From assembly GCA_021796055.1 (NCBI GenBank), contig JAJYOS010000276.1, positions 1 through 7,859 on the forward strand: a stretch of 7,859 bases of DNA, written 5' to 3'. The notes beneath the pieces were generated by a model, which had not been told where the DNA came from, made no database searches, and saw only the letters and a program-made list of their open reading frames with translations. Origin of the DNA: Bacteroidota bacterium (GTDB lineage: Bacteria; Bacteroidota; Kryptoniia; Kryptoniales; JAKASW01). Of the stretch, positions 1-6,998 are shown one piece after another (position 1 is the first letter of the stretch; each line of letters begins with the position of its first letter). A program made the position numbers and the translations under genes.

Positions 1-29
1 TTGATGCCGAAAAAGTAGTAGTGGAATAA
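1..29 (+). CDS. 3' end of upstream gene, probably nuoB (partial)
   Basis: Frame 3 is open from the window edge to a TAA at 27-29 and encodes the tail DAEKVVVE. It ends six bases before the nuoC start, the spacing expected inside a tight operon. In most bacteria the gene directly before nuoC is nuoB, the subunit carrying Fe-S cluster N2, so this is the natural guess. Eight residues cannot identify a protein, and no nuoB motif is visible. Frame 1 also stops nearby, at 16-18, so the choice of frame rests on spacing alone. Confidence 0.4.
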
Positions 30-35
30 AACCAG

Positions 36-587
36 ATGAGAGAAAAAATCGAAGTAAAACTCCGGGACGCCTTCGGAGAGAGCGTGATCGCTGTATCTGA
101 ATTCAAGGATCAACTGACTGTTGAGGTCAAGAGGGAAAGCATTGTCGAGGTCTGCAGACTTCTGAAGGAAGATTCGGAACTCCGGTTTGATTTCCTTTCG
201 GACGTCTGCGGCGCGGACATGTTGAACTTTGAAGACGCATCGTCCAGGAAAGCTTACCTCGCGATCGAGCACGATTCGCGTCCGGCGACGGTACCGGTCG
301 AAGAGAGATTCCTCGTTATTTATAACATGATCTCGTTGAAGAACAAGGCACGCCTGCGGCTGAAGGTCAAGGTCGACGGGGATAATCCCGTTTGTCCGAG
401 CGTAACCGCGGTCTACCCGGCGGCGAACTGGTTCGAGAGAGAGACTTTCGATATGTTCGGCATTACCTTCGAAGGACATCCCGATTTGCGGAGGATGTAT
501 ATGCCGGAGGAGTACGAATATCATCCGCTTAGAAAAGATTTTCCCCTGATGGGCATTCCGGGTTCCATTCCTCTCCCCGGGAAATGA
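36..587 (+). CDS. nuoC: NADH-quinone oxidoreductase subunit C (30 kDa subunit)
   Basis: This is a subunit of the peripheral arm of respiratory complex I. It sits at the junction between the hydrophilic arm and the membrane and helps hold NuoD and NuoB in place; it binds no cofactor. The 183-residue product has the usual family length. The family signature lies at residues 133-152: the ERE and FDMFGI elements, then the G-HPDLRR block. It is followed by YHPLRKDFPL at 162-171, the normal C-terminal block. The ATG at 36 keeps the full N-terminal domain and lies six bases after the preceding stop. No good Shine-Dalgarno site precedes it, so translation may depend on coupling to the upstream gene. 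NuoC and NuoD are separate proteins here, not fused as in Escherichia coli. Identity is certain from the signature. Confidence 0.97.
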   Translation: MREKIEVKLRDAFGESVIAVSEFKDQLTVEVKRESIVEVCRLLKEDSELRFDFLSDVCGADMLNFEDASSRKAYLAIEHDSRPATVPVEERFLVIYNMISLKNKARLRLKVKVDGDNPVCPSVTAVYPAANWFERETFDMFGITFEGHPDLRRMYMPEEYEYHPLRKDFPLMGIPGSIPLPGK

Positions 588-599
588 GTGTCCGCACTG

Positions 600-634
600 A
601 TTTCAGAATTGAGTATTTAGGATTGAGAATTCTT
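600..634 (+). repeat. Degenerate 7-base AT-rich tandem array in nuoC-nuoD spacer
   Basis: The 49-base spacer between nuoC and nuoD contains consecutive heptamers that line up at 600, 607, 614 and 621, with a decayed fifth at 628. The consensus is close to RATTNAG; the copies at 607 (AATTGAG) and 621 (GATTGAG) differ by one base. The array ends just before the nuoD ATG and leaves no recognisable Shine-Dalgarno site. The 9-mer ATTGAGAAT at 622-630 recurs in the nuoD-nuoE spacer. The periodicity is seen directly by eye; whether it is functional is unknown. Confidence 0.55.
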
Positions 635-636
635 TA

Positions 637-1893
637 ATGGCTAATTCCACTCAGAACAAAGAAAGTGTTGCCGGGATCGTACAGGCACTCGAAGATAAAG
701 ACACTAACGTGACGTTTGAAGATCCTCTTGAGAACTACATGGTTCTCAATATGGGCCCGCAACACCCCGCGACGCATGGAGTGCTGAGGCTTCTCATCAA
801 GCTGGACGGAGAAACCGTCGTCGATTGCATTCCGGAGCTTGGATACCTCCACAGGGGTTACGAGAAGATCGCGGAGGCTTCGACGTACATGGAATTTATT
901 CCGCACACCGACAGACTCGATTATATTTCGCCGATCGCCAATAATGTGGCCTATGCGCTTGCCGTCGAGAAGATCGCCGGCGTAGAAGCTCCTCCGCGTG
1001 CACAGTACATAAGAGTCGTTGGTGCCGAGCTTGCCAGAATTTCGTCCCACCTGATGGCCATAGGGGCCATGGCGATGGATGTCGGAGCTATGACCGTGTT
1101 TCTCTGGGCTTTCAGGGAACGGGAAAAGCTCTACGACGTATTCGATCTGCTGACGGGCGTCCGTTTCACAACCAGCTACACGAGGATCGGCGGCGTCGCG
1201 CAGGACATGACCGACGAGACGAAGCGGGCAATTACAAAATTTATCGATGACTTCCCGAAACACTACAGCGAAATCATCAGAATGCTCAATAAGAACCGGA
1301 TCTTTCTTGACCGGGTAGTGGGTGTCGGAACCATTGATGCCGAAACGGCTGTCCGCCTCAGTTTCAGCGGCGCTAACCTTCGCGCATCCGGCGTCGAACA
1401 CGATATCCGAACTTTCTCGCCGTATCTCGTGTACGACCAGCTATCTTTCGACGTGATCACGGAAAAGGGCGGCGATTGTTTCGCACGCTATATGGTCAGG
1501 ATGCGGGAAATGCTCGAGAGCGTCAAGATCGTACGGCAGACCCTGGAAAAGATGCCGCAGGGCCCGATCAAGTCCGACTTGCCGAAGAAAGTGCTGCCGA
1601 AGAAGGAGCGCGTTTACGGCAAAATGGAGGAGCTGATCCACGACTTCGTGATTGTAAACGACGGAGTCCATCCCGACGTCGGAGAATCTTATGTCGCAAC
1701 CGAAGGTTCAAAGGGCGAGCTCGGGTTCTATATAATAAGCGACGGAAGCGGCCATCCGTGGAGGATGAAGATCCGTTCACCCTCATTCTGCAATTTGCAG
1801 GCTCTGCCGACTCTGCTCAAGGGCCAGATGATTTCGGACGTCGTCGCCATCATCGGAAGTATCGACCCGATTATGGGCGAAGCGGACAAATAA
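637..1893 (+). CDS. nuoD: NADH-quinone oxidoreductase subunit D (49 kDa subunit)
   Basis: This is the complex I subunit that, with NuoB, forms the quinone-reduction pocket at the foot of the peripheral arm. It is related to the large subunit of NiFe hydrogenases but has lost the metal ligands. The 418-residue product is full length. The N-terminal block GPQHPATHG is at residues 40-48, and His47 matches the quinone-headgroup histidine of other species. LHRGYEK is at 71-77. Tyr96 in DRLDY lies 49 residues after His47, the same distance as the His38/Tyr87 pair of the Thermus subunit, so both quinone ligands are kept. GESYVATEGSKGELGFY at 349-365 and the GSIDPIMGE ending at 407-415 are typical. 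The ATG at 637 gives a normal N-terminus, but the heptameric spacer before it holds no clear ribosome binding site. Confidence 0.98.
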   Translation: MANSTQNKESVAGIVQALEDKDTNVTFEDPLENYMVLNMGPQHPATHGVLRLLIKLDGETVVDCIPELGYLHRGYEKIAEASTYMEFIPHTDRLDYISPIANNVAYALAVEKIAGVEAPPRAQYIRVVGAELARISSHLMAIGAMAMDVGAMTVFLWAFREREKLYDVFDLLTGVRFTTSYTRIGGVAQDMTDETKRAITKFIDDFPKHYSEIIRMLNKNRIFLDRVVGVGTIDAETAVRLSFSGANLRASGVEHDIRTFSPYLVYDQLSFDVITEKGGDCFARYMVRMREMLESVKIVRQTLEKMPQGPIKSDLPKKVLPKKERVYGKMEELIHDFVIVNDGVHPDVGESYVATEGSKGELGFYIISDGSGHPWRMKIRSPSFCNLQALPTLLKGQMISDVVAIIGSIDPIMGEADK

Positions 1894-1894
1894 G

Positions 1895-1929
1895 AATTCA
1901 AAATTTAAAATTAAGAATTGAGAATCAAC
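1895..1929 (+). repeat. Degenerate 7-base AT-rich tandem array in nuoD-nuoE spacer
   Basis: Almost the whole 40-base spacer between the nuoD stop and the nuoE start consists of five successive heptamers beginning at 1895, 1902, 1909, 1916 and 1923. The consensus is AATTNAR; the first four keep AATT exactly and the fifth reads AATC. The region is nearly all A and T, in contrast to the flanking genes. The 9-mer ATTGAGAAT at 1917-1925 is shared with the spacer before nuoD. The array sits where a Shine-Dalgarno site would be expected. This looks like a dispersed intergenic repeat, but that is an inference from two copies. Confidence 0.6.
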
Positions 1930-1933
1930 TAAA

Positions 1934-2413
1934 GTGTTTACAGAAGAAAATCTTCGCAGAGTTGAGGAAATCAAGAAACGATACCCGAAGCCGATGGCGG
2001 CTCTCCTTCCTGTGTTATGGATCGCGCAGGAGCAGTTCGGATGGATCTCCGAAGAGGTGATGCACTACGTCGCCGGGCTTCTGGACCTGCCGTACAATCA
2101 TGTGCTCGGTGTCGTGACGTTCTATACAATGTATAACCGGCAGCCCGTCGGCAAGTACCACATCCAGGTTTGCGCGAACGTCTCCTGCATGCTTCGCGGC
2201 TCGGACAACCTCATTGAACATCTCGAGCATAGACTGGGTATCAACGTCGGGGGGACGACTTCCGACAGGCTCTTCACGCTGAGCGAAGTCGAATGCCTCG
2301 GGTCATGCGGAACGGCTCCGATGATGCAGGTGAACAACGATTACTATGAGGATCTTTCGAGAGAGAAGCTCGATAACTTAATAGAAGAATTCAGGAAACA
2401 GGCTCAACGATAA
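1934..2413 (+). CDS. nuoE: NADH-quinone oxidoreductase subunit E (24 kDa, 2Fe-2S)
   Basis: This thioredoxin-fold subunit of the NADH-oxidising tip of complex I carries the off-pathway 2Fe-2S cluster N1a and packs against NuoF. The 159-residue product is the usual length. The four cluster ligands are visible as C80-x4-C85 in the VCANVSC element and C121-x3-C125 in the CLGSC element. The N-terminal helical part holds the familiar LPVLWIAQEQFGWIS and VVTFYTMY blocks. Translation must begin at GTG 1934: the same frame has a stop at 1919-1921, and the next ATG, at residue 21, would cut into the conserved helices. No Shine-Dalgarno site is visible; the heptameric spacer lies directly upstream. The TAA overlaps the nuoF ATG by one base (TAATG), so the two are likely translated together. 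Confidence 0.97.
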   Translation: MFTEENLRRVEEIKKRYPKPMAALLPVLWIAQEQFGWISEEVMHYVAGLLDLPYNHVLGVVTFYTMYNRQPVGKYHIQVCANVSCMLRGSDNLIEHLEHRLGINVGGTTSDRLFTLSEVECLGSCGTAPMMQVNNDYYEDLSREKLDNLIEEFRKQAQR

Positions 2414-3717
2414 TGTCCGACTCGACCACACATCTTTACGCGCAGAACGGCGATCCCGCCTTCCCGAAGATCGTCCTCCCAGGAATTCCCAACCTCGCAC
2501 AAATAGACGTTTATGAAAGCAACGGCGGCTATGGAGCGTTGAAGAAAGCCGTCGGCATGCAGCCAGAAGCCGTAACGGATGAAGTGAAGAGGTCGGGCCT
2601 CCGCGGCCGCGGCGGCGCTGCGTTTCCGACCGGTCTGAAATGGACGTTCATGCCGAAGGGAAACGAGAAGCCGAAATATCTCGCGGTGAACGCCGACGAG
2701 AGCGAACCGGGATCGTTCAAGGACAGACAAATCCTGGAATTCAACCCGCACCAGCTTATCGAAGGAATCCTGATCGCCTCATACGCGATGGGAGTCAAGA
2801 CCGCGTACATCTATATCCGCGGCGAATATTATAAATGGTTCAGGATTCTCGAGACTGCCATCGCGGAAGCGTACGCGCACGGCTTTGTCGGCGAGAACAT
2901 ACTCGGCTCGAATTATTCGGTGAACGTCTATGTCCACCGCGGCGCAGGAGCCTATATATGCGGCGAAGAATCCGGACTGATGGAGTCGATAGAAGGGAAG
3001 CGCGGGTACCCGAGAGTTAAACCGCCCTTCCCGGCACAGAACGGACTCTGGGGAAATCCGACGACGATCAACAACGTCGAGACCATAGCGAACGTGCCGG
3101 CGATAATTTGGAACGGCGCGGAGTGGTTCGCGAAGATCGGAGCCCAGAAGCACCCGGGCACCCTGCTCTTCGGAGTCAGCGGACACGTAAACAAGCCAGG
3201 GGTTTTCGAACTGCCTTCCGGCACTTTGTTGACAGATATTATCTACAACTATGCCGGCGGCGTTCCCGGAAACAAGAAGATTAAGATGGTTATCCCGGGC
3301 GGCAGCTCGATGCCTCCGCTTAGAGGAGACCAGCTGGAAGGGGTGCGGATGGACGCTGAGTCGCTGAAGGTAGTCGGAAGCGCGATCGGGACGGGCGGTG
3401 TGATCGTCATGGACGAGGATACCGAATTGACGAACGTCCTTCTCCGGATAGCCAGGTTTTATTGGCATGAATCATGCGGCCAGTGCACACCCTGCCGTGA
3501 GGGCACCGGGTGGATGAAGAAGATTTTGCAGCGGATGAGCGACGGCGAGGGAAAGCCTGAGGACCTGGATCTCCTGGTCCGTGTTGCGAACAACATAGAG
3601 GGGAATACGATCTGCGCCCTCGGCGACGCCGCTGCGTGGCCGGTCAAGTTCACTATCCAGCGTTTCAGGAAGGAGCTTGAAGAGGAGATTATGAGGCAGG
3701 CAAAAAGCGCCGCCTGA
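2413..3717 (+). CDS. nuoF: NADH-quinone oxidoreductase subunit F (51 kDa, FMN/NADH-binding)
   Basis: This subunit oxidises NADH, passes electrons to FMN and then to the 4Fe-4S cluster N3. The 434-residue product is full length. The glycine-rich flavin loop GLRGRGGAAFPTGLKW is at 62-77; the usual GAGF here reads GAAF (Ala70). The NADESEPG nucleotide-binding element is at 93-100, and GAGAYICGEES followed by the EGKRGYPR stretch is at 177-201. Cluster N3 ligands are C355, C358 and C361 in the SCGQCTPCREGT block, plus C401 in the TICALGD element. The start overlaps the nuoE stop by one base. It is the last nuo gene in the window: a 117-base gap and dut follow, rather than nuoG. No rho-independent terminator is evident after the stop, so how the transcript ends is not clear from sequence. 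Confidence 0.98.
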   Translation: MSDSTTHLYAQNGDPAFPKIVLPGIPNLAQIDVYESNGGYGALKKAVGMQPEAVTDEVKRSGLRGRGGAAFPTGLKWTFMPKGNEKPKYLAVNADESEPGSFKDRQILEFNPHQLIEGILIASYAMGVKTAYIYIRGEYYKWFRILETAIAEAYAHGFVGENILGSNYSVNVYVHRGAGAYICGEESGLMESIEGKRGYPRVKPPFPAQNGLWGNPTTINNVETIANVPAIIWNGAEWFAKIGAQKHPGTLLFGVSGHVNKPGVFELPSGTLLTDIIYNYAGGVPGNKKIKMVIPGGSSMPPLRGDQLEGVRMDAESLKVVGSAIGTGGVIVMDEDTELTNVLLRIARFYWHESCGQCTPCREGTGWMKKILQRMSDGEGKPEDLDLLVRVANNIEGNTICALGDAAAWPVKFTIQRFRKELEEEIMRQAKSAA

Positions 3718-3823
3718 ATCTTCCGCCTGGAAGCAACGACAAGGTTGCGCCGTCGATACGATTGTGAGTGCAGGATTGGTTAACATCGAGGCCGGGATTT
3801 TTGTTCGACAACTTCTAAATCTC

Positions 3824-3829
3824 AGGGAG
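3824..3829 (+). promoter_or_regulatory. Ribosome binding site fixing the dut start
   Basis: AGGGAG lies five bases upstream of the GTG at 3835. It is the only strong Shine-Dalgarno match at good spacing in the window and supports GTG as the dut start. It fits dut being the first gene of a new unit, while the downstream genes rely on overlaps. The rest of the 3718-3834 gap shows only a small GCAAC/GTTGC dyad at 3733-3748 and no sigma-70-like pair I would defend. Confidence 0.65.
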
Positions 3830-3834
3830 CTGGC

Positions 3835-4287
3835 GTGGATAAAGTTTCGGTGAGAATTTTCAGGATTTCCGATGAGTTCAGCGACCTTCCGCTCCCTTCC
3901 TACATGACCGAAGGCTCTGCAGGTATGGACTTGTACGCAGCTGTGCAGGAGCCACTCGTGATAAATCCCATGTCGACCTGTCTCGTCCCCACTAATCTTA
4001 AAATCGAACTCCCCGCCGGCTTTGAAGCGCAGATCAGGCCGAGAAGCGGGCTCGCGTTAAGGGAAAAGGTGACTCTGCCCAATTCGCCCGGGACAATAGA
4101 CTCGGATTACCGCGGTGAGCTTAGAGTCATCATGCTCAATCTCGGGAGCGAACCTTTCGTCGTCAATCGTGGTGACAGGATCGCGCAGATGGTCATATCG
4201 AGATATGCACGCGTAGGCTGGGAAGAATCCGATTCGCTGGACGCTACAACGCGCGGCGAAGGCGGGTTCGGGTCGACCGGGAAATGA
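3835..4287 (+). CDS. dut: Deoxyuridine 5'-triphosphate nucleotidohydrolase (dUTPase)
   Basis: This enzyme hydrolyses dUTP to dUMP and pyrophosphate, keeping uracil out of DNA and supplying dUMP for thymidylate synthesis. The cytosolic enzyme is a homotrimer. All five trimeric dUTPase motifs are present in order in 150 residues, the normal length: SAGMDLYAA at 28-36; PRSGLA at 69-74; [13 protein letters not shown] at 86-98 with the catalytic Asp89 and the uracil-contacting Tyr92; GDRIAQMVI at 113-121; and the flexible C-terminal arm [11 protein letters not shown] at 139-149. The GTG start at 3835 is supported by the AGGGAG site five bases upstream. The stop overlaps the next gene's ATG (ATGA), pointing to translational coupling with the polysaccharide deacetylase, an unexpected partner. 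Confidence 0.97.
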   Translation: MDKVSVRIFRISDEFSDLPLPSYMTEGSAGMDLYAAVQEPLVINPMSTCLVPTNLKIELPAGFEAQIRPRSGLALREKVTLPNSPGTIDSDYRGELRVIMLNLGSEPFVVNRGDRIAQMVISRYARVGWEESDSLDATTRGEGGFGSTGK

Positions 4288-5048
4288 CTGCGGTACTCGC
4301 TTATCATAAAGTTGATAACAGGTTCGAGCTGGGTGTCACGAACGTAAGGCCGAAGTCGTTCGAGAAGCAGGTCTCGACGATTCTTGCGCAAGGCTACAGA
4401 ATTACGGTCGGCCTGGAACCTCCCGGCTTCGGCAAGAGTGTCTGCCTTACCTTCGACGACGGTTACGAATGCTTTTACAGAAACGTTGTCCCGACACTCA
4501 GCGCATTCGGGGTGAAGGCGATGGTGTTTGTGATAAGCGATTTCGTGGGCAGGAACAATAGCTGGGATATCAGGCTGTCTTATAAGCCTTTCATGCATAT
4601 GGCCGCGGAACAGATCAGGGAAGTGGCGCGTCTCGGTTTCGAAGTCGGCAGCCATTCTTGTACGCACAGAGACCTGACCAGACTCGATCGAAAAGAGTTG
4701 AAAAATGAACTGGCGGACTCAAAAACATTCATAGAGGATCTGATCGGAAACGAAGTGGATGCATTTTCTTTCCCGTTCGGACGATACAACATGATCACTG
4801 CCGAAGCGGCGTTCGCTGCAGGGTACAGGAGGTTGTTCGGCCTGGGATCCGCTTCGCATGAGGGTGTCATTGCCAGGGTACCCGTGTACAGTATCGATTC
4901 AACTGCGGCTCTTATGCGAAAGCTCGACATGAACAGGTTTGAGATTCTAAAGAGTGATATTATTCATTCGTTTTCAAACGTTTCAGCGTTATTATCTGTT
5001 AAAAATTCAAGGAACCGTCGGCTGAAGACTGAAAACAGGTTGAATTAA
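4284..5048 (+). CDS. Polysaccharide deacetylase family protein (NodB fold)
   Basis: This is a member of carbohydrate esterase family 4, metal-dependent enzymes that remove N- or O-acetyl groups from chitin-like glycans, peptidoglycan or capsular sugars. Its substrate cannot be told from sequence. Motif 1, TFDDG, is at 56-60, with Asp58 the presumed base and Asp59 a metal ligand. Motif 2, SHSCTH, is at 123-128, with metal ligands His124 and His128. Motif 3 appears as FPFGRYN at 163-169. The YHKV element near the N-terminus and the NNSWD stretch at 91-95 are common in this branch. There is no signal peptide or membrane anchor, so the protein as read is cytoplasmic, suggesting action on a precursor. 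The last 15 or so residues are basic and polar and may come from repeat-like DNA. The 4-base overlap with dut makes the start secure. Confidence 0.85.
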   Translation: MTAVLAYHKVDNRFELGVTNVRPKSFEKQVSTILAQGYRITVGLEPPGFGKSVCLTFDDGYECFYRNVVPTLSAFGVKAMVFVISDFVGRNNSWDIRLSYKPFMHMAAEQIREVARLGFEVGSHSCTHRDLTRLDRKELKNELADSKTFIEDLIGNEVDAFSFPFGRYNMITAEAAFAAGYRRLFGLGSASHEGVIARVPVYSIDSTAALMRKLDMNRFEILKSDIIHSFSNVSALLSVKNSRNRRLKTENRLN

Positions 5049-5061
5049 AAGAGTAAGAAAT

Positions 5062-6318
5062 ATGTCGCTGCAAGAGGAAGAGGTAAAGCCGGAACAAAGG
5101 AGAAAACACGAGGTCAGCTCGCTCTCCGAATTACTTTTAGGGCGGCGCGAATGGCTTCTTATGGCGGTCACACTCGCCCTGATGATCGTTCTTGGATACA
5201 CCGTCAGGGAAGTTTTCAGCCCGATCCTTGTATACGTGTTGTTTCTGATCGCAACTTATCCGCTCAGACACGAGCCGGCTGTCCGTCACCTCATCGTTAT
5301 TGCAACGATTATCTTCGGCATGTGGTTTTTCGTCGAGGTGGCCGGAGCGGTCCTGCCGTTTGTTATCGCTTTCATCATAAGCTTCATATTCTCTCCCGCC
5401 GTGGAAACGCTCGCAAAAAAGAAGGTCCCGAGGCCGCTGTCGATCATCGTGATCCTTCTTACGCTGCTCGGAGCGGTGGTTGCGCTCTCGATCGTCGTTC
5501 TCCCGATGGTGTTTCAACAGTTCCAGAATTTTCTGACTTCGATCCCGACTCTCACGAGCGAGGTCAGCAACTCGCTCAACAGCCTCATCAACAGGGGATT
5601 TCTCGGATTCACGCCGGAGAGCCAGAACCTGCAGCAGGCTATCATCGGGGAAATATCCGGACGCATCGAGGATGTCACGCGAGCCATACCGAACGGCATA
5701 CTGAGCTTTGTGGCGCAGGCCGCTTCCGCACTCACGAAGATGCTGAACCTTGTTCTCGTTCCGTTCCTGAGCTTTTACGTGATGAAGGATTTCGAGCTGA
5801 TCAAATACCGGGTCAAGATGTTGTTCCCCCGTCGCTACAGGCAGCGGGCTGCGGACATTTACGGCATAATCGATGTGATCCTCGGTAGCTATCTGCGAGG
5901 CGCACTTACCGTGGCGTTCATAAACTCGATAGTGATCTCATCCCTGATGTCGATATGGGGAGTTAAGTATCCGCTCGTAATAGGGCTGATATCCGGTCTT
6001 CTTGATATGATTCCTTACTTCGGCATCATCATAAGCATGTCGGTGGCCGTATTGATAGCGCTGTTCGGCGACAGTCCCGGTTTCCAGGTGGCTATGGTTA
6101 TAGTCTCTTTCCTCGGTATGAACCTCACCGAGACTACGATCCTGTATCCGAGGATTATCGGTTCTAAAATCGGCGTGCATCCGGTTCTCCTCATCCTGGC
6201 GTTGTTGGTGTTCGGCTACTTCATGGGTTTCCTCGGTTTACTGATTGCCGTGCCGACGACGGCCATATTGATCGGGCTGAGGAAGTATTACGAGAGAAAC
6301 GTCAGGCCGGCGCATTGA
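5062..6318 (+). CDS. AI-2E/PerM-family membrane transporter
   Basis: This is a polytopic inner-membrane protein of the AI-2E (PF01594) family. The family includes E. coli TqsA, linked to autoinducer-2 export, and Na+(Li+)/H+ antiporters; most members have no known substrate, and none can be assigned here. Hydrophobic segments fall at about 31-66, 77-112, 127-150, 214-240, 270-300, 303-335, 341-360 and 374-405. A hydrophilic stretch at 151-210 matches the variable soluble domain seen in the family. Diagnostic blocks are DMIPYFGIIIS at 315-325, PRIIGSKIGVHP at 363-374 and GLLIAVPTTAILIGL at 392-406. At 418 residues it is longer than the usual 350 or so. The surplus is the hydrophobic pair at 31-66, ahead of the part that aligns with the normal family start. 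The gene begins 13 bases after the deacetylase stop. Confidence 0.88.
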   Translation: MSLQEEEVKPEQRRKHEVSSLSELLLGRREWLLMAVTLALMIVLGYTVREVFSPILVYVLFLIATYPLRHEPAVRHLIVIATIIFGMWFFVEVAGAVLPFVIAFIISFIFSPAVETLAKKKVPRPLSIIVILLTLLGAVVALSIVVLPMVFQQFQNFLTSIPTLTSEVSNSLNSLINRGFLGFTPESQNLQQAIIGEISGRIEDVTRAIPNGILSFVAQAASALTKMLNLVLVPFLSFYVMKDFELIKYRVKMLFPRRYRQRAADIYGIIDVILGSYLRGALTVAFINSIVISSLMSIWGVKYPLVIGLISGLLDMIPYFGIIISMSVAVLIALFGDSPGFQVAMVIVSFLGMNLTETTILYPRIIGSKIGVHPVLLILALLVFGYFMGFLGLLIAVPTTAILIGLRKYYERNVRPAH

Positions 6319-6998
6319 GCTCGACACTCTACCTGGTTTCCACCCCCATCGGGAATTATGATGATATTACGCTGCGGGCGCTCAACGTCCTCAAGGCGGT
6401 GGATTTCATAATTTGCGAGGAGTTCAAGACGGGGAACCGCCTGCTCAGATACTACGGGTTCGATAAACCGCTCGAGGCGCTTAACGAACACAACGAGGCG
6501 CGTGATGCCGAAGTCACGGTCGAGCGGATAAAAGATGGAGCCGATGCGGCGTTAATTTCCGACGCGGGTACGCCTGTGTTCGCCGATCCGGGCGCGAAAC
6601 TTGTCGGCATCGCCCTGAGGAAGGGAGTAAAAGTCGTTCCTGTTCCGGGAGCATCATCTCTTCTCTCGGCTCTCGTCGTTTGCGATTTCGAGATCGACTC
6701 GTTCCATTATGCCGGTTTCCTTCCGCGAAAAAGGGAAGAGCGTGTCAAGGCCCTGAACAGGCTATCTTCTCTCGACTGTGTCTGTGTCATCATGGAGGCG
6801 CCATACAGGTTCAAGCCTCTGATTGAAGACTGCCTCGCCGCTTTCGGCAATCGCCGAAAGGCGGTCGTGGCCGTCGATATGACAATGCCGAATGAAAAAG
6901 TGATCCGCGGGACACTGGCGGAGATAAACAAGACTTTTACCGCCGCGCCCTTCAAAGCGGAATTCGTGATGGTCGTCGATGCGCCGAAGAAAAAATAA
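6315..6998 (+). CDS. rsmI: RsmI-family SAM-dependent methyltransferase (16S rRNA C1402 2'-O type)
   Basis: The family transfers a methyl group from S-adenosylmethionine to the 2'-O of cytidine 1402 in 16S rRNA, in the decoding centre. Family landmarks are LYLVSTPIGNYDDITLRAL at 5-23, SDAGTP at 82-87 with DPG at 91-93, VPVPGASSLLSAL at 108-120, GFLPRKREER at 134-143 and RGTLAEI at 198-204. Several normally strict positions differ: the EDTR element reads EEFK (35-38), TPG reads TPV (86-88), ESPHR reads EAPYR (161-165) and the RELTK segment reads VDMTM (187-191). With 227 residues it lacks the C-terminal extension of the E. coli protein, as short forms in the Bacteroidota do. The TTG start at 6315 overlaps the upstream TGA by four bases and gives the expected N-terminus. 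Membership in the family is firm; whether it is the housekeeping RsmI or a paralogue is open. Confidence 0.82.
   Translation: MSSTLYLVSTPIGNYDDITLRALNVLKAVDFIICEEFKTGNRLLRYYGFDKPLEALNEHNEARDAEVTVERIKDGADAALISDAGTPVFADPGAKLVGIALRKGVKVVPVPGASSLLSALVVCDFEIDSFHYAGFLPRKREERVKALNRLSSLDCVCVIMEAPYRFKPLIEDCLAAFGNRRKAVVAVDMTMPNEKVIRGTLAEINKTFTAAPFKAEFVMVVDAPKKK

Noticed and set aside
904..906. His90 in NuoD where many homologues have Tyr (IPYTDR read as IPHTDR), first taken as loss of the quinone-binding tyrosine.
   Set aside because: Counting from His47 by the His38-Tyr87 spacing of the Thermus subunit puts the quinone tyrosine at Tyr96 in DRLDY, which is present. His90 is a neighbouring, more variable position.
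634..1401. Long - strand open frame (255 codons) antisense to nuoD.
   Set aside because: It lies wholly within a certain nuoD, and its translation shows no known domain and a composition typical of a shadow frame produced by codon bias.
2605..2634. Ala70 in the NuoF flavin loop (GAAF in place of GAGF), considered as an inactivating change.
   Set aside because: It is a conservative change that I recall seeing in other bacterial NuoF proteins, and every other flavin, NADH and cluster residue is intact.
2779..3468. Long - strand open frame (229 codons) antisense to nuoF.
   Set aside because: nuoF is certain on the other strand; the antisense product is rich in Arg and His with no motif, as expected for a shadow.
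3733..3748. Small dyad GCAAC/GTTGC after nuoF, considered as a terminator.
   Set aside because: The stem is only five base pairs, the loop is six bases and no T-run follows; such dyads are common by chance.
3762..3786. TTGTGA and TAACAT considered as -35 and -10 boxes of a dut promoter.
   Set aside because: The spacing is only 13 bases, far from the 16-18 needed, and the FCB group often uses a different promoter consensus.
5151..5888. Open + strand frame (245 codons) in another frame of the AI-2E-family gene.
   Set aside because: The product is full of Arg, His, Ser and Pro with no domain, while the overlapping frame gives a proper membrane protein.
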